Shown here: piece after piece, positions 1 through 8,726 of the stretch
Position numbering within the stretch: position 1 is the stretch's first letter
Layout: each line of letters begins with the position of its first letter
Assembly: GCA_029556335.1 (NCBI GenBank)
Contig: JAKQFA010000046.1
Coordinates: 8,959-72,958 of the forward strand
Length of the DNA stretch: 64,000 bases
DNA from: Methanobacteriota archaeon
GTDB taxonomy: Archaea > Methanobacteriota > Methanobacteria > Methanobacteriales > Methanobacteriaceae
Direction of reading: 5' to 3'
Notes under the pieces: generated by a model
Seen by the model: only the letters and a program-made list of their open reading frames with translations
Database searches by the model: none
Told to the model about the DNA's origin: nothing
Translations under genes and position numbers: made by a program

Positions 1-155
1 AAGAAAATATCCAGTACCGACAAGTAGCTTTATTCTACAAAGCCGATGAAGAATATGGAACCAGAGTAGCTAATGGTTTAGGTTTAGATGTTTCTAAAGT
101 AAAGTACTTATCAGCCATGAACCAGGAGGAAAGGGTGGAAGCCACCAGGACTTAG
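1..155 (+). CDS. Catalase, C-terminal fragment (5' end outside window)
   Basis: An open frame entering from the left edge (codons begin at base 3) encodes 50 residues and stops at TAG 153-155. The stretch YRQVALFYKADEEYGTRVAN followed by GLGLD matches the end of clade-3 haem catalases, where a helix with the pattern F-x-x-A-D-x-E-Y-G-x-R-V-A-x-G-L-G closes the protein. Catalase degrades hydrogen peroxide in the cytoplasm; it occurs in some Methanobacteriales that import haem. No active-site residue is visible because only the tail is present, so the call rests on the C-terminal pattern alone. Confidence 0.72.
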   Translation, partial: ENIQYRQVALFYKADEEYGTRVANGLGLDVSKVKYLSAMNQEERVEATRT

Positions 156-482
156 ATCCGATATCAAAATGAATGGGTAAAAATCGGAATATGACCATTA
201 ATTGAATTTTTTTCCAAGTGCAGATTCCACCGCTATTGGCACGGGGGCGTGGCAAACTGGCACGGACCCCAACAACATTTTTTTCCAACCTCCTTCTTCC
301 ACATCTTCGAGGACAAAAAAAGGTTTATTCAAAACAGCCAGTACTATAAGGTGCTATAGTAAAAAATTAAGTGTTAAAATCGGGTTTTTAAATATTCTTT
401 TAAATAGACTTCAAAATTAATATTAATAACCGGCTAAATCTAACCTGATCTTGATCTGAATTGTTCTAGTAAAGGTGACACC
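156..482. other. Intergenic region, no confident gene
   Basis: This is 327 bases between the catalase fragment and the tRNA-binding protein. It contains a GC-richer island around 220-310 with a five-G run and a minus-strand mini-ORF (198-278, 26 codons) preceded by GGAGGT. I do not recognise the peptide and do not call it. The part from about 330 to 470 is AT-rich and should carry the promoter of the next gene. No strong hairpin terminator is seen after the catalase stop. Confidence 0.5.
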
Positions 483-1211
483 ATGTGGGATACCAGTAAC
501 GATTATCGGCTTAAAGTGGCTGAAAAATCTGTTGAACTCTTTATTAACACCATGGACCGGGCCAATCTCAAGGGAAGGTGGAGTAAAAAACTAGCCCTGG
601 AAGCTGCCCGTAAGATGATTCCAGAGATCCAGGCACTGTATTATTCTTACCTCTCCCCGGTTGAAATTGCCCAGAGCACGTACCTGGAAGCACTGGAGGC
701 ACGCGTCCAGGAGGTAAAGGAAGCATTGGGAGGAGAATCCTGGAATCGTCAATTCCTGCAAATGGCTGACCCTGGTGAAAGGGAAAAAGTGGAGAACTCA
801 TTGGCCAAGATAAATTTCTTCCTAAACACTATATACGGACTCAAGCAGAGGATTCTATTGGGCGAGATAAACGACCCGGTGATGGGTGTTGATATAAAAA
901 AAGGGGAAATTGTCAGTGTGGCAAAACACCCCGTCGCTATAAAACTTTTAATATGTAATTTAAATCTGGGTGAACGTGCCATAACTGTGGTTACCAATGA
1001 TCTATCCCTTAAAAATGGGGATGAAGTAGCGGTGGCACTGTTACCTCCAGAAAACTTCTCCGGCATTACCAGTGAAGGAATGTTCCTGGGGGCTGAAAAG
1101 GGTGTTTTAACTGGTGTAGAGGGTGATGTTGGTGGCATTCCCCGCGGCATTCCATTAGAAGCTCTTAATGAGGTGCGTAACTTGGTGGGAGCATTTTTGG
1201 GGCGAAACTAA
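483..1211 (+). CDS. tRNA-binding domain protein (EMAP II / MetRS C-terminal OB-fold type)
   Basis: This is a 242-residue soluble protein. The last ~110 residues form a tRNA-binding OB fold: MGVDIKKGEIVSVAKHP starts the domain, followed by a V-x-T-N-D turn and the diagnostic SEGMFLGAEKG segment seen in EMAP II, Arc1p and the C-terminal dimerisation domain of methionyl-tRNA synthetase. The N-terminal ~120 residues are helical and not recognised; they may be a family-specific dimerisation region. The start ATG is supported by GGTGA five bases upstream. It probably binds tRNA in trans to a synthetase. It is monocistronic and followed by a hairpin at 1228-1266. Confidence 0.8.
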   Translation: MWDTSNDYRLKVAEKSVELFINTMDRANLKGRWSKKLALEAARKMIPEIQALYYSYLSPVEIAQSTYLEALEARVQEVKEALGGESWNRQFLQMADPGEREKVENSLAKINFFLNTIYGLKQRILLGEINDPVMGVDIKKGEIVSVAKHPVAIKLLICNLNLGERAITVVTNDLSLKNGDEVAVALLPPENFSGITSEGMFLGAEKGVLTGVEGDVGGIPRGIPLEALNEVRNLVGAFLGRN

Positions 1212-1227
1212 AAAAAAATGTCAAAGA

Positions 1228-1266
1228 GCTGCTGATGCAATTTTTTTTTTGAAGAAATTGCGCAGC
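1228..1266 (+). terminator. Hairpin after the tRNA-binding protein gene
   Basis: GCTGC + GCAATTT on the left pairs with AAATTGC + GCAGC on the right (12 bp, with a four-base TGAT bulge on the left arm). The loop is an oligo-T stretch. It lies 16 bases after the stop codon, so a transcript-ending or 3'-stabilising role is likely. Because it is nearly symmetric it could also serve the minus-strand gene that ends further right. Confidence 0.5.
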
Positions 1267-1392
1267 ACCTTGAAATCTATTAATTATCTATAACAACCAT
1301 GTAGACCTTTTTTATGGCGGTAATCTATTCTACCTGTTTGCTGTAAGAATTAACAGTTCCTAATAATCGTCCTACAAATCCCTAAATTATCA

Positions 1393-1506
1393 TCAGGGGT
1401 TGATGGCCACAGTATCACTGATTTTGAATTCTTCCATCAACTTCCCATGGACATGGTTTTTTGGTAATTTCTTCTGATACATCTGGATTTGGTCTTCACC
1501 ATACAT
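1393..1506 (-). CDS. Small ORF downstream of cofA (37 aa), hypothetical
   Basis: Nine bases after the cofA stop codon an ATG opens a 37-codon frame. The composition is protein-like (Lys, Glu and Gln rich, ending KISDTVAINP) and it is preceded by GATGATGAT, a weak ribosome binding site. It lies in the same reading frame as cofA, so a read-through of the cofA TAG would add 40 residues. No domain is recognised. It may be a genuine small protein, a gene remnant, or a relic C-terminal extension. Evidence is coding appearance only. Confidence 0.3.
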   Translation of the reverse strand: MYGEDQIQMYQKKLPKNHVHGKLMEEFKISDTVAINP

Positions 1507-1515
1507 ATCATCATC

Positions 1516-2922
1516 CTATCCAATAACCACCATCTTGGTGCGGGTCATATCATCAAGTGCATATTTAACACCTTCTTTACCTATACCACTCAATTTAAAA
1601 CCTCCAAATGGCATATTATCCGTCCTGAACGTCGACTGTTTGTTCACAAGAACCGATCCGGCCTCTATACATTTCACAGCTCGTTTGGCCCGATTTATGT
1701 CCTGAGTAAAAATTCCGGCCTGCAAACCATACTTGGTATAATTAGCCATTTGGTAAGCTTCTTTTTCAGTTCTAACCCTTATAACTGGGGAAACTGGTCC
1801 GAAGGTTTCTTCCCAGACCACCTGCATATCGGGCTGTACTTGATCCAGGACGGTGGGCTGGTAGAATGCCCCCTTTCTTTGGCCGCCACAAAGAAGCTGA
1901 GCACCCCCATCAACAGCGTCTTCCACCTTACTCTGCACTGCTAATGCAGCATATTCGTCAATTAAGGGACCCATATCAGTTTTGGGATCCAAGGGATTTC
2001 CTACCTTTAATTTTTTTGTTTGTTCTACTAAACTATCCACAAAATCATCCGCCACCCCATCCTGTATGATTATTCTCTTAACAGCGATGCACACTTGTCC
2101 AGCGTTAAGATAGGATCCGGCCATGGTGGCAGAGACAGCAGCATCCAGATCAGCGTCATCTAAGACTATAAGGGGGTCGTTGCCACCTAATTCCAGGGTA
2201 AGCTTTTTTAAACCAGCTTTATGTGCTATGGATAAACCGGTGGCAACACTTCCAGTGAAGGATATTTTATTGATCAGGTCACTGGTTACCAATTCATCTC
2301 CAATTTCACTGCTCTTGCCTGTTACACAGTTAACTGCTCCGGGGGGTAGATGATGCCCCATGATTTCAGCAAGTTTCATGGCAGCCAATGGAGCGGTGAG
2401 GGATGGTTTAAAGACCACAGAGTTTTTAGCACCCAGGGCAGGTGCCAATTTATGGATGGCCAGGTTAACCGGATAATTAAATGGAGTAATAGCCGCTACC
2501 ACTCCTAGTGGAATTTTTATGGTAAAGCCAAAAACGCTTCTACCGGTAATGGCAGCGTCCATGGGTATGGTTTCCCCGTACACACGTTTACACTCCTCTG
2601 CAGATAACTGGATGGTTTCCAATGAGCGTTGCATTTCCATCCGTGAATCTCGGATAGTCTTTCCGGTTTCCAGGGTTATCAACTTTGCAAAGTCTTCCAA
2701 GTTCTCTTTCAGTTCTTGATGTACATCAATAAGGATACGTGAAAGCTTTCTGGAAGACATTCGCTCCATTAATCTGCGGGCCTGACTAGCAGCCAAAATA
2801 GCCTTCTTAACATCTTCAGCACCTGCTAGGGGAACTTCATCAACTGTTTCATTGTTAAATGGGTTAATAACTGCTACTTTATCATCTTTATCAATTAGTT
2901 TCCCATTGATCAACATATTCAT
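1516..2922 (-). CDS. cofA: Lactaldehyde dehydrogenase (aldehyde dehydrogenase family)
   Basis: This 468-residue NAD-dependent aldehyde dehydrogenase belongs to the group that in methanogens oxidises lactaldehyde to lactate for the phospholactyl part of coenzyme F420. The family features are intact: the cofactor-binding segment ITPFNYPVNLAIHKLAPALG, a FTGSVATG turn, the general-base glutamate in LELGGNDP, and the catalytic cysteine in GQVCIAVKR. Length fits the archaeal CofA family. Upstream on the minus strand GGAGG precedes the ATG by about eight bases; a second ATG lies two codons in. Substrate assignment comes from family membership; a broader succinate-semialdehyde-type activity cannot be excluded from sequence alone. 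Confidence 0.82.
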   Translation of the reverse strand: MNMLINGKLIDKDDKVAVINPFNNETVDEVPLAGAEDVKKAILAASQARRLMERMSSRKLSRILIDVHQELKENLEDFAKLITLETGKTIRDSRMEMQRSLETIQLSAEECKRVYGETIPMDAAITGRSVFGFTIKIPLGVVAAITPFNYPVNLAIHKLAPALGAKNSVVFKPSLTAPLAAMKLAEIMGHHLPPGAVNCVTGKSSEIGDELVTSDLINKISFTGSVATGLSIAHKAGLKKLTLELGGNDPLIVLDDADLDAAVSATMAGSYLNAGQVCIAVKRIIIQDGVADDFVDSLVEQTKKLKVGNPLDPKTDMGPLIDEYAALAVQSKVEDAVDGGAQLLCGGQRKGAFYQPTVLDQVQPDMQVVWEETFGPVSPVIRVRTEKEAYQMANYTKYGLQAGIFTQDINRAKRAVKCIEAGSVLVNKQSTFRTDNMPFGGFKLSGIGKEGVKYALDDMTRTKMVVIG

Positions 2923-3026
2923 ACTTAACCCTCCGACTAGTGTCTTAGCATAGGCTAGAAGAAAATTAAATAAAATAGAGAATGGATTCAGTGGACAAAA
3001 ATAACCTTGGGCCTTGGATAAAGATG

Positions 3027-3221
3027 TTAGGTGTTGCTTATGGTGTTGCCTAGATCTTGAATGTTGTTGGTCACGTTCTGCACTTCAGTCTTGTTAATTT
3101 CATCACCCAGACCCTGCAGATAATTCCGGTACACTATGGCGGCAACAATGGCTATAACAATTATGCCTCCAATGATGAGTATCATTTCTGCTCCAGTCTG
3201 TCCTGATTCATCATTCATCAT
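3027..3221 (-). CDS. Class III signal peptide pilin-like protein
   Basis: This 64-residue protein has a short polar leader (MMNDESG), then QTGAE and a hydrophobic stretch (MILIIGGIIVIAIVAAIVY), followed by a short polar tail. That is the class III signal peptide of archaeal type IV pilins, cut before the glutamine by the prepilin peptidase EppA, with the glutamate at mature position 5 needed for assembly. It sits 21 bases upstream of a TadC-type membrane protein on the same strand, so it is probably the major or a minor subunit of a surface fibre. The two Met codons at the start leave the exact initiation site open. Confidence 0.82.
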   Translation of the reverse strand: MMNDESGQTGAEMILIIGGIIVIAIVAAIVYRNYLQGLGDEINKTEVQNVTNNIQDLGNTISNT

Positions 3222-3242
3222 TCCGATATTAAAACCCCCTTT

Positions 3243-4178
3243 CTATGTAAATCCTAGTAATCCGGGTCCTAAACGTGTTATAACATAAAATATGGCATAA
3301 GCAGCTGGTACTAAGAGGAGTGCATATTTCACGCCCTTCCGGGCGCTGCCGTACATCACGATACCAATTAATAAACTGGCAATGATGGAGTGTATTACTA
3401 TATATCCTGTGGCCGACATCATGGCGGCATCCTGCAGTACATTTGGTTTCCCAATGACCTCGATGAATGAAGAATAAGTCATAATCATTCCCAGTGCAAA
3501 TGGTGCGGCTATAATGGCGGCTATAACTAAGAACATAACGGACATCATCACGTTTGCTCTTCTCTCCCTTTGAAGAGACAATACTGCTCTGAGGTCTTCA
3601 GCCACAGTTTCGATCACATCGGCCAGGCTTCCCCCAACCCTTCTACCTTCCAATATCATACGGAATGTTCTGTCAAGATTTTTGGACTTCAGACGCTCCC
3701 CCATTGATAACAGGGATTCATCAAAGGTGCTTCCAATCTTAATCTCGATTACAGTCCGTTTAAGTTCATCGTAGAGAGGTCCTTTACCGTGTTTAGAGAT
3801 ATCTTCCAAGGCAGTCTCAATACCTACCCCTGCTCGTAATAATGATGCGATCTGCCTTAAAAAGTCAGGAGTTCCATTTTCTATGGCATCTACTCTTCTT
3901 TCCATTAGGAAGAACAACCATACACCTACAAGAATTGCCGGAGCAAATAATCCTAAAAGGATTCCTAAAATAGGATTAATTCCAAAAATCGAAAACAACA
4001 CAAATGCCACTATTGCTAATCCGAAACCAACTAAAAAAAGTAAAGTTATAAGATCAGAAGCTTTAACGTACATTCCTGCACGTATAAGTGTCTCCTGGAG
4101 TTTAACCAGGTACCTATCTGGGAATATTCGGTCCATGGTCTCAGATACTGGTGCTAATGGGGGGGGTATCAAGGCCAT
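3243..4178 (-). CDS. Type II/IV secretion system F-domain membrane protein (TadC-like)
   Basis: This is a 311-residue integral membrane protein with two N-terminal membrane spans (about 40-90), a cytoplasmic helical domain containing the T2SSF signature region (LRAGVGIETALEDISKHGKGPLYDEL broken at several positions), and three C-terminal spans. Such proteins form the inner-membrane platform on which the secretion ATPase assembles pilins. It is cotranscribed with the pilin-like gene. GGTGA lies upstream of the ATG. The ATPase and a second, TadB-like platform protein are encoded separately at 13.0-15.8 kb. An eight-C run near the start reads in frame. Confidence 0.85.
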   Translation of the reverse strand: MALIPPPLAPVSETMDRIFPDRYLVKLQETLIRAGMYVKASDLITLLFLVGFGLAIVAFVLFSIFGINPILGILLGLFAPAILVGVWLFFLMERRVDAIENGTPDFLRQIASLLRAGVGIETALEDISKHGKGPLYDELKRTVIEIKIGSTFDESLLSMGERLKSKNLDRTFRMILEGRRVGGSLADVIETVAEDLRAVLSLQRERRANVMMSVMFLVIAAIIAAPFALGMIMTYSSFIEVIGKPNVLQDAAMMSATGYIVIHSIIASLLIGIVMYGSARKGVKYALLLVPAAYAIFYVITRLGPGLLGFT

Positions 4179-4292
4179 ATTTTTTCACCTACTCATTAAT
4201 TATGTTGGCTTATTATATATTATATTATTATAAGTAAGTCACGGTTTATTGATTCTTTCCTCACCAGACAAGTTTATCAGGTCAAGTAGTTC

Positions 4293-5285
4293 CTAAAAAC
4301 TCAGGCGTGAATCAATATTATTCAGGACACGGGATCTTTTTCCCACAAGAACCATATCTTCCACTCGGACTCCAAATTCTCCCTCCACATATATCCCTGG
4401 TTCCACAGTGATCACCATTCCTGCTTCCAATTTCTTATCCTCTTTTGATGATAATGAAGGCATTTCGTGAACTTCAAGCCCCACGCCATGGCCGGTAGAA
4501 TGCAGGAAACTCTCACCATAGCCATAGTCAGTTATAATATCTCGAGCCACTTTGTCAATGTAAGAAGCCTTGACTCCTGGTTTAATATTTTTTATGGCTT
4601 TTTCCTGGGCTTCAAGGACGATATCAAAAATTTCTTCCTCTTTTTCTGTCTCAACCAGGGTACGGCTGGTGTCAGAGGCGTAATGATTATATACTGCTCC
4701 CCAGTCAATCACCAATGGACTTTCTATATTTTCTGGGGAGGTAGATGCGTGGGGAAAACTGGAACGCCGCCCTGACGCCATAATAGTATTAAATGCAGGT
4801 TTACTGGAGCCATTCAGCCTCATTATATATTCCAGCCTGGCGGCAGCTTCATCTTCACTGCCCCTCATTTCCACTTCCAGAAAGGATTTTTCAGCAATTT
4901 CTATGGCCTTCTGGATATTGTGAACTTCACCTTCTGACTTTATAATCCTGGATCTTTCCACCAAATCTGTGACTTGAATTTTAAACTCTTCACCTATCTT
5001 CTTGTAGGTGGCAATATCAAGGGATGGTTCTACTCCCAGATGTACTGGCAATGTCTTTTTTAGCTTTGGTAGTGATCTCAGTTCATCCACTTCCAGGGCA
5101 GATATTTCTTCTGCTTCCTTCAAATCTAACTTGGGAACCAGGAGCACGGGATCATCTTTAAGAAGTAAAATTGAGGTACTGGTTGGCCAGTAACCACTTA
5201 AATAGGTTATATTTTCTGGTTTGAAGATGAGAAGAGATTCTATTCCTTCTTCATGCATCTGGTTGACTATTTCAGAGATTTCCAT
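4293..5285 (-). CDS. M24 family metallopeptidase (Xaa-Pro aminopeptidase type)
   Basis: This 330-residue protein has a creatinase-like N-terminal domain (about 1-125) and a pita-bread catalytic domain. The five metal ligands can be placed: Asp in VIDWGAVY, Asp in YASDTSRT, His in HSTGHGVGLEVHE, Glu in TVEPGIYVE and Glu in VRVEDMV. It probably removes N-terminal residues preceding proline from peptides in the cytoplasm. It is monocistronic on the minus strand. Family assignment is firm; the choice between Xaa-Pro aminopeptidase and Xaa-Pro dipeptidase is not settled by sequence. Confidence 0.85.
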   Translation of the reverse strand: MEISEIVNQMHEEGIESLLIFKPENITYLSGYWPTSTSILLLKDDPVLLVPKLDLKEAEEISALEVDELRSLPKLKKTLPVHLGVEPSLDIATYKKIGEEFKIQVTDLVERSRIIKSEGEVHNIQKAIEIAEKSFLEVEMRGSEDEAAARLEYIMRLNGSSKPAFNTIMASGRRSSFPHASTSPENIESPLVIDWGAVYNHYASDTSRTLVETEKEEEIFDIVLEAQEKAIKNIKPGVKASYIDKVARDIITDYGYGESFLHSTGHGVGLEVHEMPSLSSKEDKKLEAGMVITVEPGIYVEGEFGVRVEDMVLVGKRSRVLNNIDSRLSF

Positions 5286-5362
5286 GGATCTTCCTCGAAA
5301 ATAGGGTATTTCTCACAAAATTTTTTATTGGCTTAGATTTAGACATTTCAGATGCTTAGTAT

Positions 5363-5821
5363 TTACTTAAATAGTTGTGTTTCAATTTTCTTTTTAAGAT
5401 TCTTCTGTACATCGGGAGGGAGTTCTCGGCTTATGGGCTGGGGGATGTAACCAAAATCAGGGTCTTTGAACTTCAATCCCCCAAACGAGACTTCTTCCTT
5501 GTAGCGGGGGATGAAATGCCAGTGAACTTCTGGCTTGGGATTTGGCCCACGAAAAGTAGCGTTTTTAAAACAGCTCCAGTTAAAAAGTGTGGGGTTGAAT
5601 ATTGTTCGCAAACTTTCTTCCAGTTTTTTCACAATTAAGCCAAATTCCACCCATTCCTTTGTTTCAACTTCGGAGAGGTCTTTACAACCTTTCTTTTGGG
5701 CAACCACACAGGTTCCCAGATATCTCTGGCTGGGCGCCAGGAAAATAAGCCAATATTTGCTTTCCCACATCAAATCCCCATATCCTTGTTTTAATTGGCA
5801 GTATTCGCAAGAACTAGTCAT
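5363..5821 (-). CDS. HIT family nucleotide-binding protein
   Basis: This 152-residue protein carries a histidine-triad-like motif at PEVHWHFIPRY (the HxHxH core with the third position altered to Ile before the usual proline). The N-terminal CEYCQLKQGYG pair of cysteines is typical of HIT proteins with a zinc site. These proteins hydrolyse or transfer nucleotidyl groups from AMP-type substrates. No operon partner is evident; the neighbours face the same way but are separate by function. Confidence 0.72.
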   Translation of the reverse strand: MTSSCEYCQLKQGYGDLMWESKYWLIFLAPSQRYLGTCVVAQKKGCKDLSEVETKEWVEFGLIVKKLEESLRTIFNPTLFNWSCFKNATFRGPNPKPEVHWHFIPRYKEEVSFGGLKFKDPDFGYIPQPISRELPPDVQKNLKKKIETQLFK

Positions 5822-6083
5822 TTAGGACACCTTTAGAGTTTTTTTGACAAGATTCTTCGATTTTTTAAATCATGTTCTGGTTGCCATGAAGTCTAAAATA
5901 TCCATGATGAAGTCTACAGTGATTAACAATATTCTATTTTTAATATTAAAGTAACATTGCGGATCTGAGAAAAATAGTTCAGGGATGTGCTGATCTTAGG
6001 ATACCATCCTTACAAAATCCAGATTCAGGTGCATTTTTCTTCCCGGCGAAAATTATTATAAGTAAGAAATTGGCTTTAATATT

Positions 6084-6677
6084 ATGGTGAAGTTTACATC
6101 AAGAGAAATTAGGGATATATTAATCTCTATGTTGGTGATAGCCGGTGCTTTCGCCTATATATTTAGTGGAAGAAATATAAATATCTTCTTTTATCTAATA
6201 CCCGTTACATTGGTGTCGGTTGGTTTGGGATTTGTCCTTCACGAGCTTTCCCATAAATTCGTAGCTGTACATTACGGATTTTATGCCGAGTACAAGATGT
6301 GGGTGCAAGGTTTAATATTAGCCCTGGTAACTGCCTACTTTGGCTTTGTATTCGCAGCACCCGGGGCAGTTTACATTCACGGAGAATACATATCCCGGGA
6401 AGAAAATGGAAAAATATCCCTGGCAGGACCCATGACCAACGTAGCTCTGGCATTTATTTTCATGGGCATAGCCGTTTTTTTCCCTTCTTCAGGCCACATA
6501 TTCCTTATGGGCACAATGGGATTTATGGTCAACAGTTTTTTGGCACTTTTCAACCTCCTACCTATTGGTGTGTTTGATGGAGCCAAGGTTTTTAAATGGA
6601 ACCCAGTGGTATGGGTCATTTCAGCAGGATTATCCTTCTTAATGGTCGCTTATTCCATGATGGGAAGGCTAATTTAG
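6084..6677 (+). CDS. Site-2 protease family zinc metalloprotease (M50), membrane
   Basis: This 197-residue membrane protein has about six hydrophobic spans. The HExxH zinc site is seen as HELSH (His53, Glu54, His57), and the second zinc ligand region is NLLPIGVFDGAK, matching the N-x-x-P-x-x-x-x-D-G motif of M50 proteases. It belongs to the compact archaeal group without PDZ or CBS domains. Such enzymes cut within membrane segments; the substrate is unknown. The stop lies 11 bases before the YcaO gene, so the two are probably cotranscribed. Confidence 0.85.
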   Translation: MVKFTSREIRDILISMLVIAGAFAYIFSGRNINIFFYLIPVTLVSVGLGFVLHELSHKFVAVHYGFYAEYKMWVQGLILALVTAYFGFVFAAPGAVYIHGEYISREENGKISLAGPMTNVALAFIFMGIAVFFPSSGHIFLMGTMGFMVNSFLALFNLLPIGVFDGAKVFKWNPVVWVISAGLSFLMVAYSMMGRLI

Positions 6678-6688
6678 GATCTGGTTAA

Positions 6689-7891
6689 ATGTTTAGAGAA
6701 ATTCCAGTCACGTACTTTGGATGCACACATCGGGCTGTTAATCCAGAAGAAACCATCATTAGGGTTGAAAAGAAGTTAAAATATGCGGGAGTAACCAGGA
6801 TAGCCGATATCACTCACCTAGACCGGGTGGGAATACCGGTGTACTCTGCCATCAGGCCCGGAGCAGCCGAGGGTGCAGTGAGTGTATACGCAGGTAAAGG
6901 AGCTACCAAAATACAAGCCAAGGCTTCGGCTATGATGGAAGCTTTTGAAAGATATTCTGCAGAGTTTCAGGATTCTGATAAGGATAATGTAGTTTCACAG
7001 CTCTACGAGCCTGGAGAATGTGTGGACCCTAATTCCCTCATCATCCCCTACAGAACATCTGACCCCCGGTCTGAAAAAATCGAGTGGATAACAGCTCTGG
7101 ATGCAAGAACGGATAAAAAAAGTCTTATACCCGCTAATGCTGTCTACCATCCCTACCATCCCCAGAGAGGGGTTCATCTTTTCAAGTCCAACACCAATGG
7201 CCTAGCATCAGGAAACGTGCTGGAAGAGGCAGTTTTTCATGGATTAATGGAAGTAGTGGAAAGAGATGCCTGGAGCATTTTTGAAGCCCGAAAAAAACAT
7301 AAAAAAGAAGTAATATGTGATAAAACCGAAAACAAACTTATCAACACCATTTTAACTAAATTCAGGGAAAAAGGAGTGGATATTAAACTGGTGGATCTCA
7401 CTGCCGATATAAAAATTACCACCATAGCGGCAGTGGCTGATGATAAAGTACTCAAAGATCCGGCTCTTCTAACCATGGGGGTGGGCACACATCTAGATCC
7501 AGAAATAGCTGTAATAAGGGCCTTAACTGAAGTGGCACAGAGTCGGGCCACCCAGATACATGGAACCCGGGAGGACACCACCCGGGCGATTTTCATGCGA
7601 AAAGCAGGATACGAACGTATGAAACGTATTAACAAACACTGGTTTGGTGATTATAAAGAAAAAATTAAGCTATCCCAGTTGAAAAACAAGTCCACCACAT
7701 CCTTTAAGGATGACTTGGAAATTTCCCTGGATGAACTTAAGAAAGTAGGCATAGAACAGATTTTTTATGTTGATATCACCCGTCCAGAGATTGATATTCC
7801 AGTAGTAAGGGTTATAATACCTGGATTGGAAGTGTACGCTGTTGATCCAGAACGAATGGGAAGAAGGATTATGGATAAGGAGATATCTTAA
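6689..7891 (+). CDS. YcaO-type McrA-glycine thioamidation protein (methanogenesis marker 1)
   Basis: This 400-residue YcaO-family ATP-dependent enzyme is of the form found in methanogens. The N-terminal part (GIPVYSAIRPGAAEGAVSVY, then KGATKIQAKASAMMEAFERY) contains the glutamates and glycine-rich ATP-binding segments typical of YcaO. In methanogens this protein, with a TfuA partner, converts a backbone glycine of methyl-coenzyme M reductase subunit McrA to thioglycine. No tfuA gene follows here; the next gene is an unrelated lipoprotein. It is downstream of the M50 protease in a tight pair. The role is known for the family; pairing with an unlinked TfuA is inference. Confidence 0.85.
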   Translation: MFREIPVTYFGCTHRAVNPEETIIRVEKKLKYAGVTRIADITHLDRVGIPVYSAIRPGAAEGAVSVYAGKGATKIQAKASAMMEAFERYSAEFQDSDKDNVVSQLYEPGECVDPNSLIIPYRTSDPRSEKIEWITALDARTDKKSLIPANAVYHPYHPQRGVHLFKSNTNGLASGNVLEEAVFHGLMEVVERDAWSIFEARKKHKKEVICDKTENKLINTILTKFREKGVDIKLVDLTADIKITTIAAVADDKVLKDPALLTMGVGTHLDPEIAVIRALTEVAQSRATQIHGTREDTTRAIFMRKAGYERMKRINKHWFGDYKEKIKLSQLKNKSTTSFKDDLEISLDELKKVGIEQIFYVDITRPEIDIPVVRVIIPGLEVYAVDPERMGRRIMDKEIS

Positions 7892-8111
7892 TGTCCTGCT
7901 GTGTTTTCCATACAAAATTCATGTACGGATGTATCTTTACCAACTCAACATAGTTTTATTTAAGAAATTTTTTTCCATTATCGGGCTTTTAATAGCTGTA
8001 TATCCAATGTAATAGGGTTATGAGATATTGTTTGAGAAATTTATGCCTAAAAATCGCAAACTATAATAAATACATCCCCATAATTATCTTCATCAAATAA
8101 TGGGGTGTAAC

Positions 8112-8648
8112 ATGAAAAGAAGTATTGTTTTACTATTTCTGGTTATGGTTGCAACTACCTTGGCCTCGGGATGCACATTTGACACCGGAAACGAGGTGTT
8201 TAATGCCAACGGTGTGAGCTTTGATTATCCTTCAGGATGGGATAAACTATCCCCTGAAGATGTATCAATCGGCACCTCTGATGCAGCACCAGTTATTGCC
8301 GTGGTAGCAGATCCTAACAGCAAGAAAAACGACGTTTACAAGACGCTGGTGGCATCTCAAAAAACTTCCACTGATCTTCCCCTTTCAAAGGTAGTTAGTT
8401 CTACTAAAAATTCTCTAACCAAACAGGGGATAGAAATTGTTTCAGAAAGAAACCTAACAGTAAGTGGAGTTCCAGCTAGCGAACTAGTCTACACAGTAAC
8501 CGTTTCTGGAGAAGCAAAAAAGGAACGCATGGTCCTATTGGTCAAAGATAACACGGCTTACAGTATTATATGCAGCACCACCGCTGCCAACTACGATTCC
8601 CAGCAGTCTAACTTCGACCTCATTGTAAACAGTTTCAAAATAAAATAA
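8112..8648 (+). CDS. PsbP-like lipoprotein
   Basis: This 178-residue exported protein has a hydrophobic leader ending LASGC, so Cys21 should be the lipid-modified residue that anchors it outside the membrane. The mature part starts with VSFDYPSGWDKLS, the entry strand of PsbP/Mog1-type domains, and keeps the alternating strands and the closing IVNSF segment. The function of archaeal PsbP-like lipoproteins is unknown. I chose ATG 8112 over ATG 8100 because GGGGTG sits five bases before it and because it gives a standard lipoprotein signal. A related domain ends the HEAT-repeat protein at 38.8 kb. Confidence 0.72.
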   Translation: MKRSIVLLFLVMVATTLASGCTFDTGNEVFNANGVSFDYPSGWDKLSPEDVSIGTSDAAPVIAVVADPNSKKNDVYKTLVASQKTSTDLPLSKVVSSTKNSLTKQGIEIVSERNLTVSGVPASELVYTVTVSGEAKKERMVLLVKDNTAYSIICSTTAANYDSQQSNFDLIVNSFKIK

Positions 8649-8726
8649 ACCCAATTTCTTTTATTTTTTTCCTTAATCAATGAAATACTATTTTTATGGG
8701 ATTAAGCCCATCTATTAGTGATAAAT

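Noticed and set aside
198..278. Minus-strand 26-codon ORF with GGAGGT upstream in the gap after the catalase end
   Set aside because: No recognisable family, overlaps other weak frames, and the gap is short; the binding site alone is not enough.
1516..1518. Pyrrolysine-type read-through of the cofA TAG
   Set aside because: There is no sign of pyrrolysine genes, the order does not normally use it, and CofA is complete at this stop.
1489..1944. Plus-strand open frame of 151 codons antisense to cofA
   Set aside because: It is the complement of a well-supported aldehyde dehydrogenase and has no domain or binding site of its own.
4148..4164. Eight-base G run near the start of the TadC-like gene as a frame break
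   Set aside because: The frame from the ATG with a GGTGA site runs straight through it into the conserved domain, so no shift is needed.
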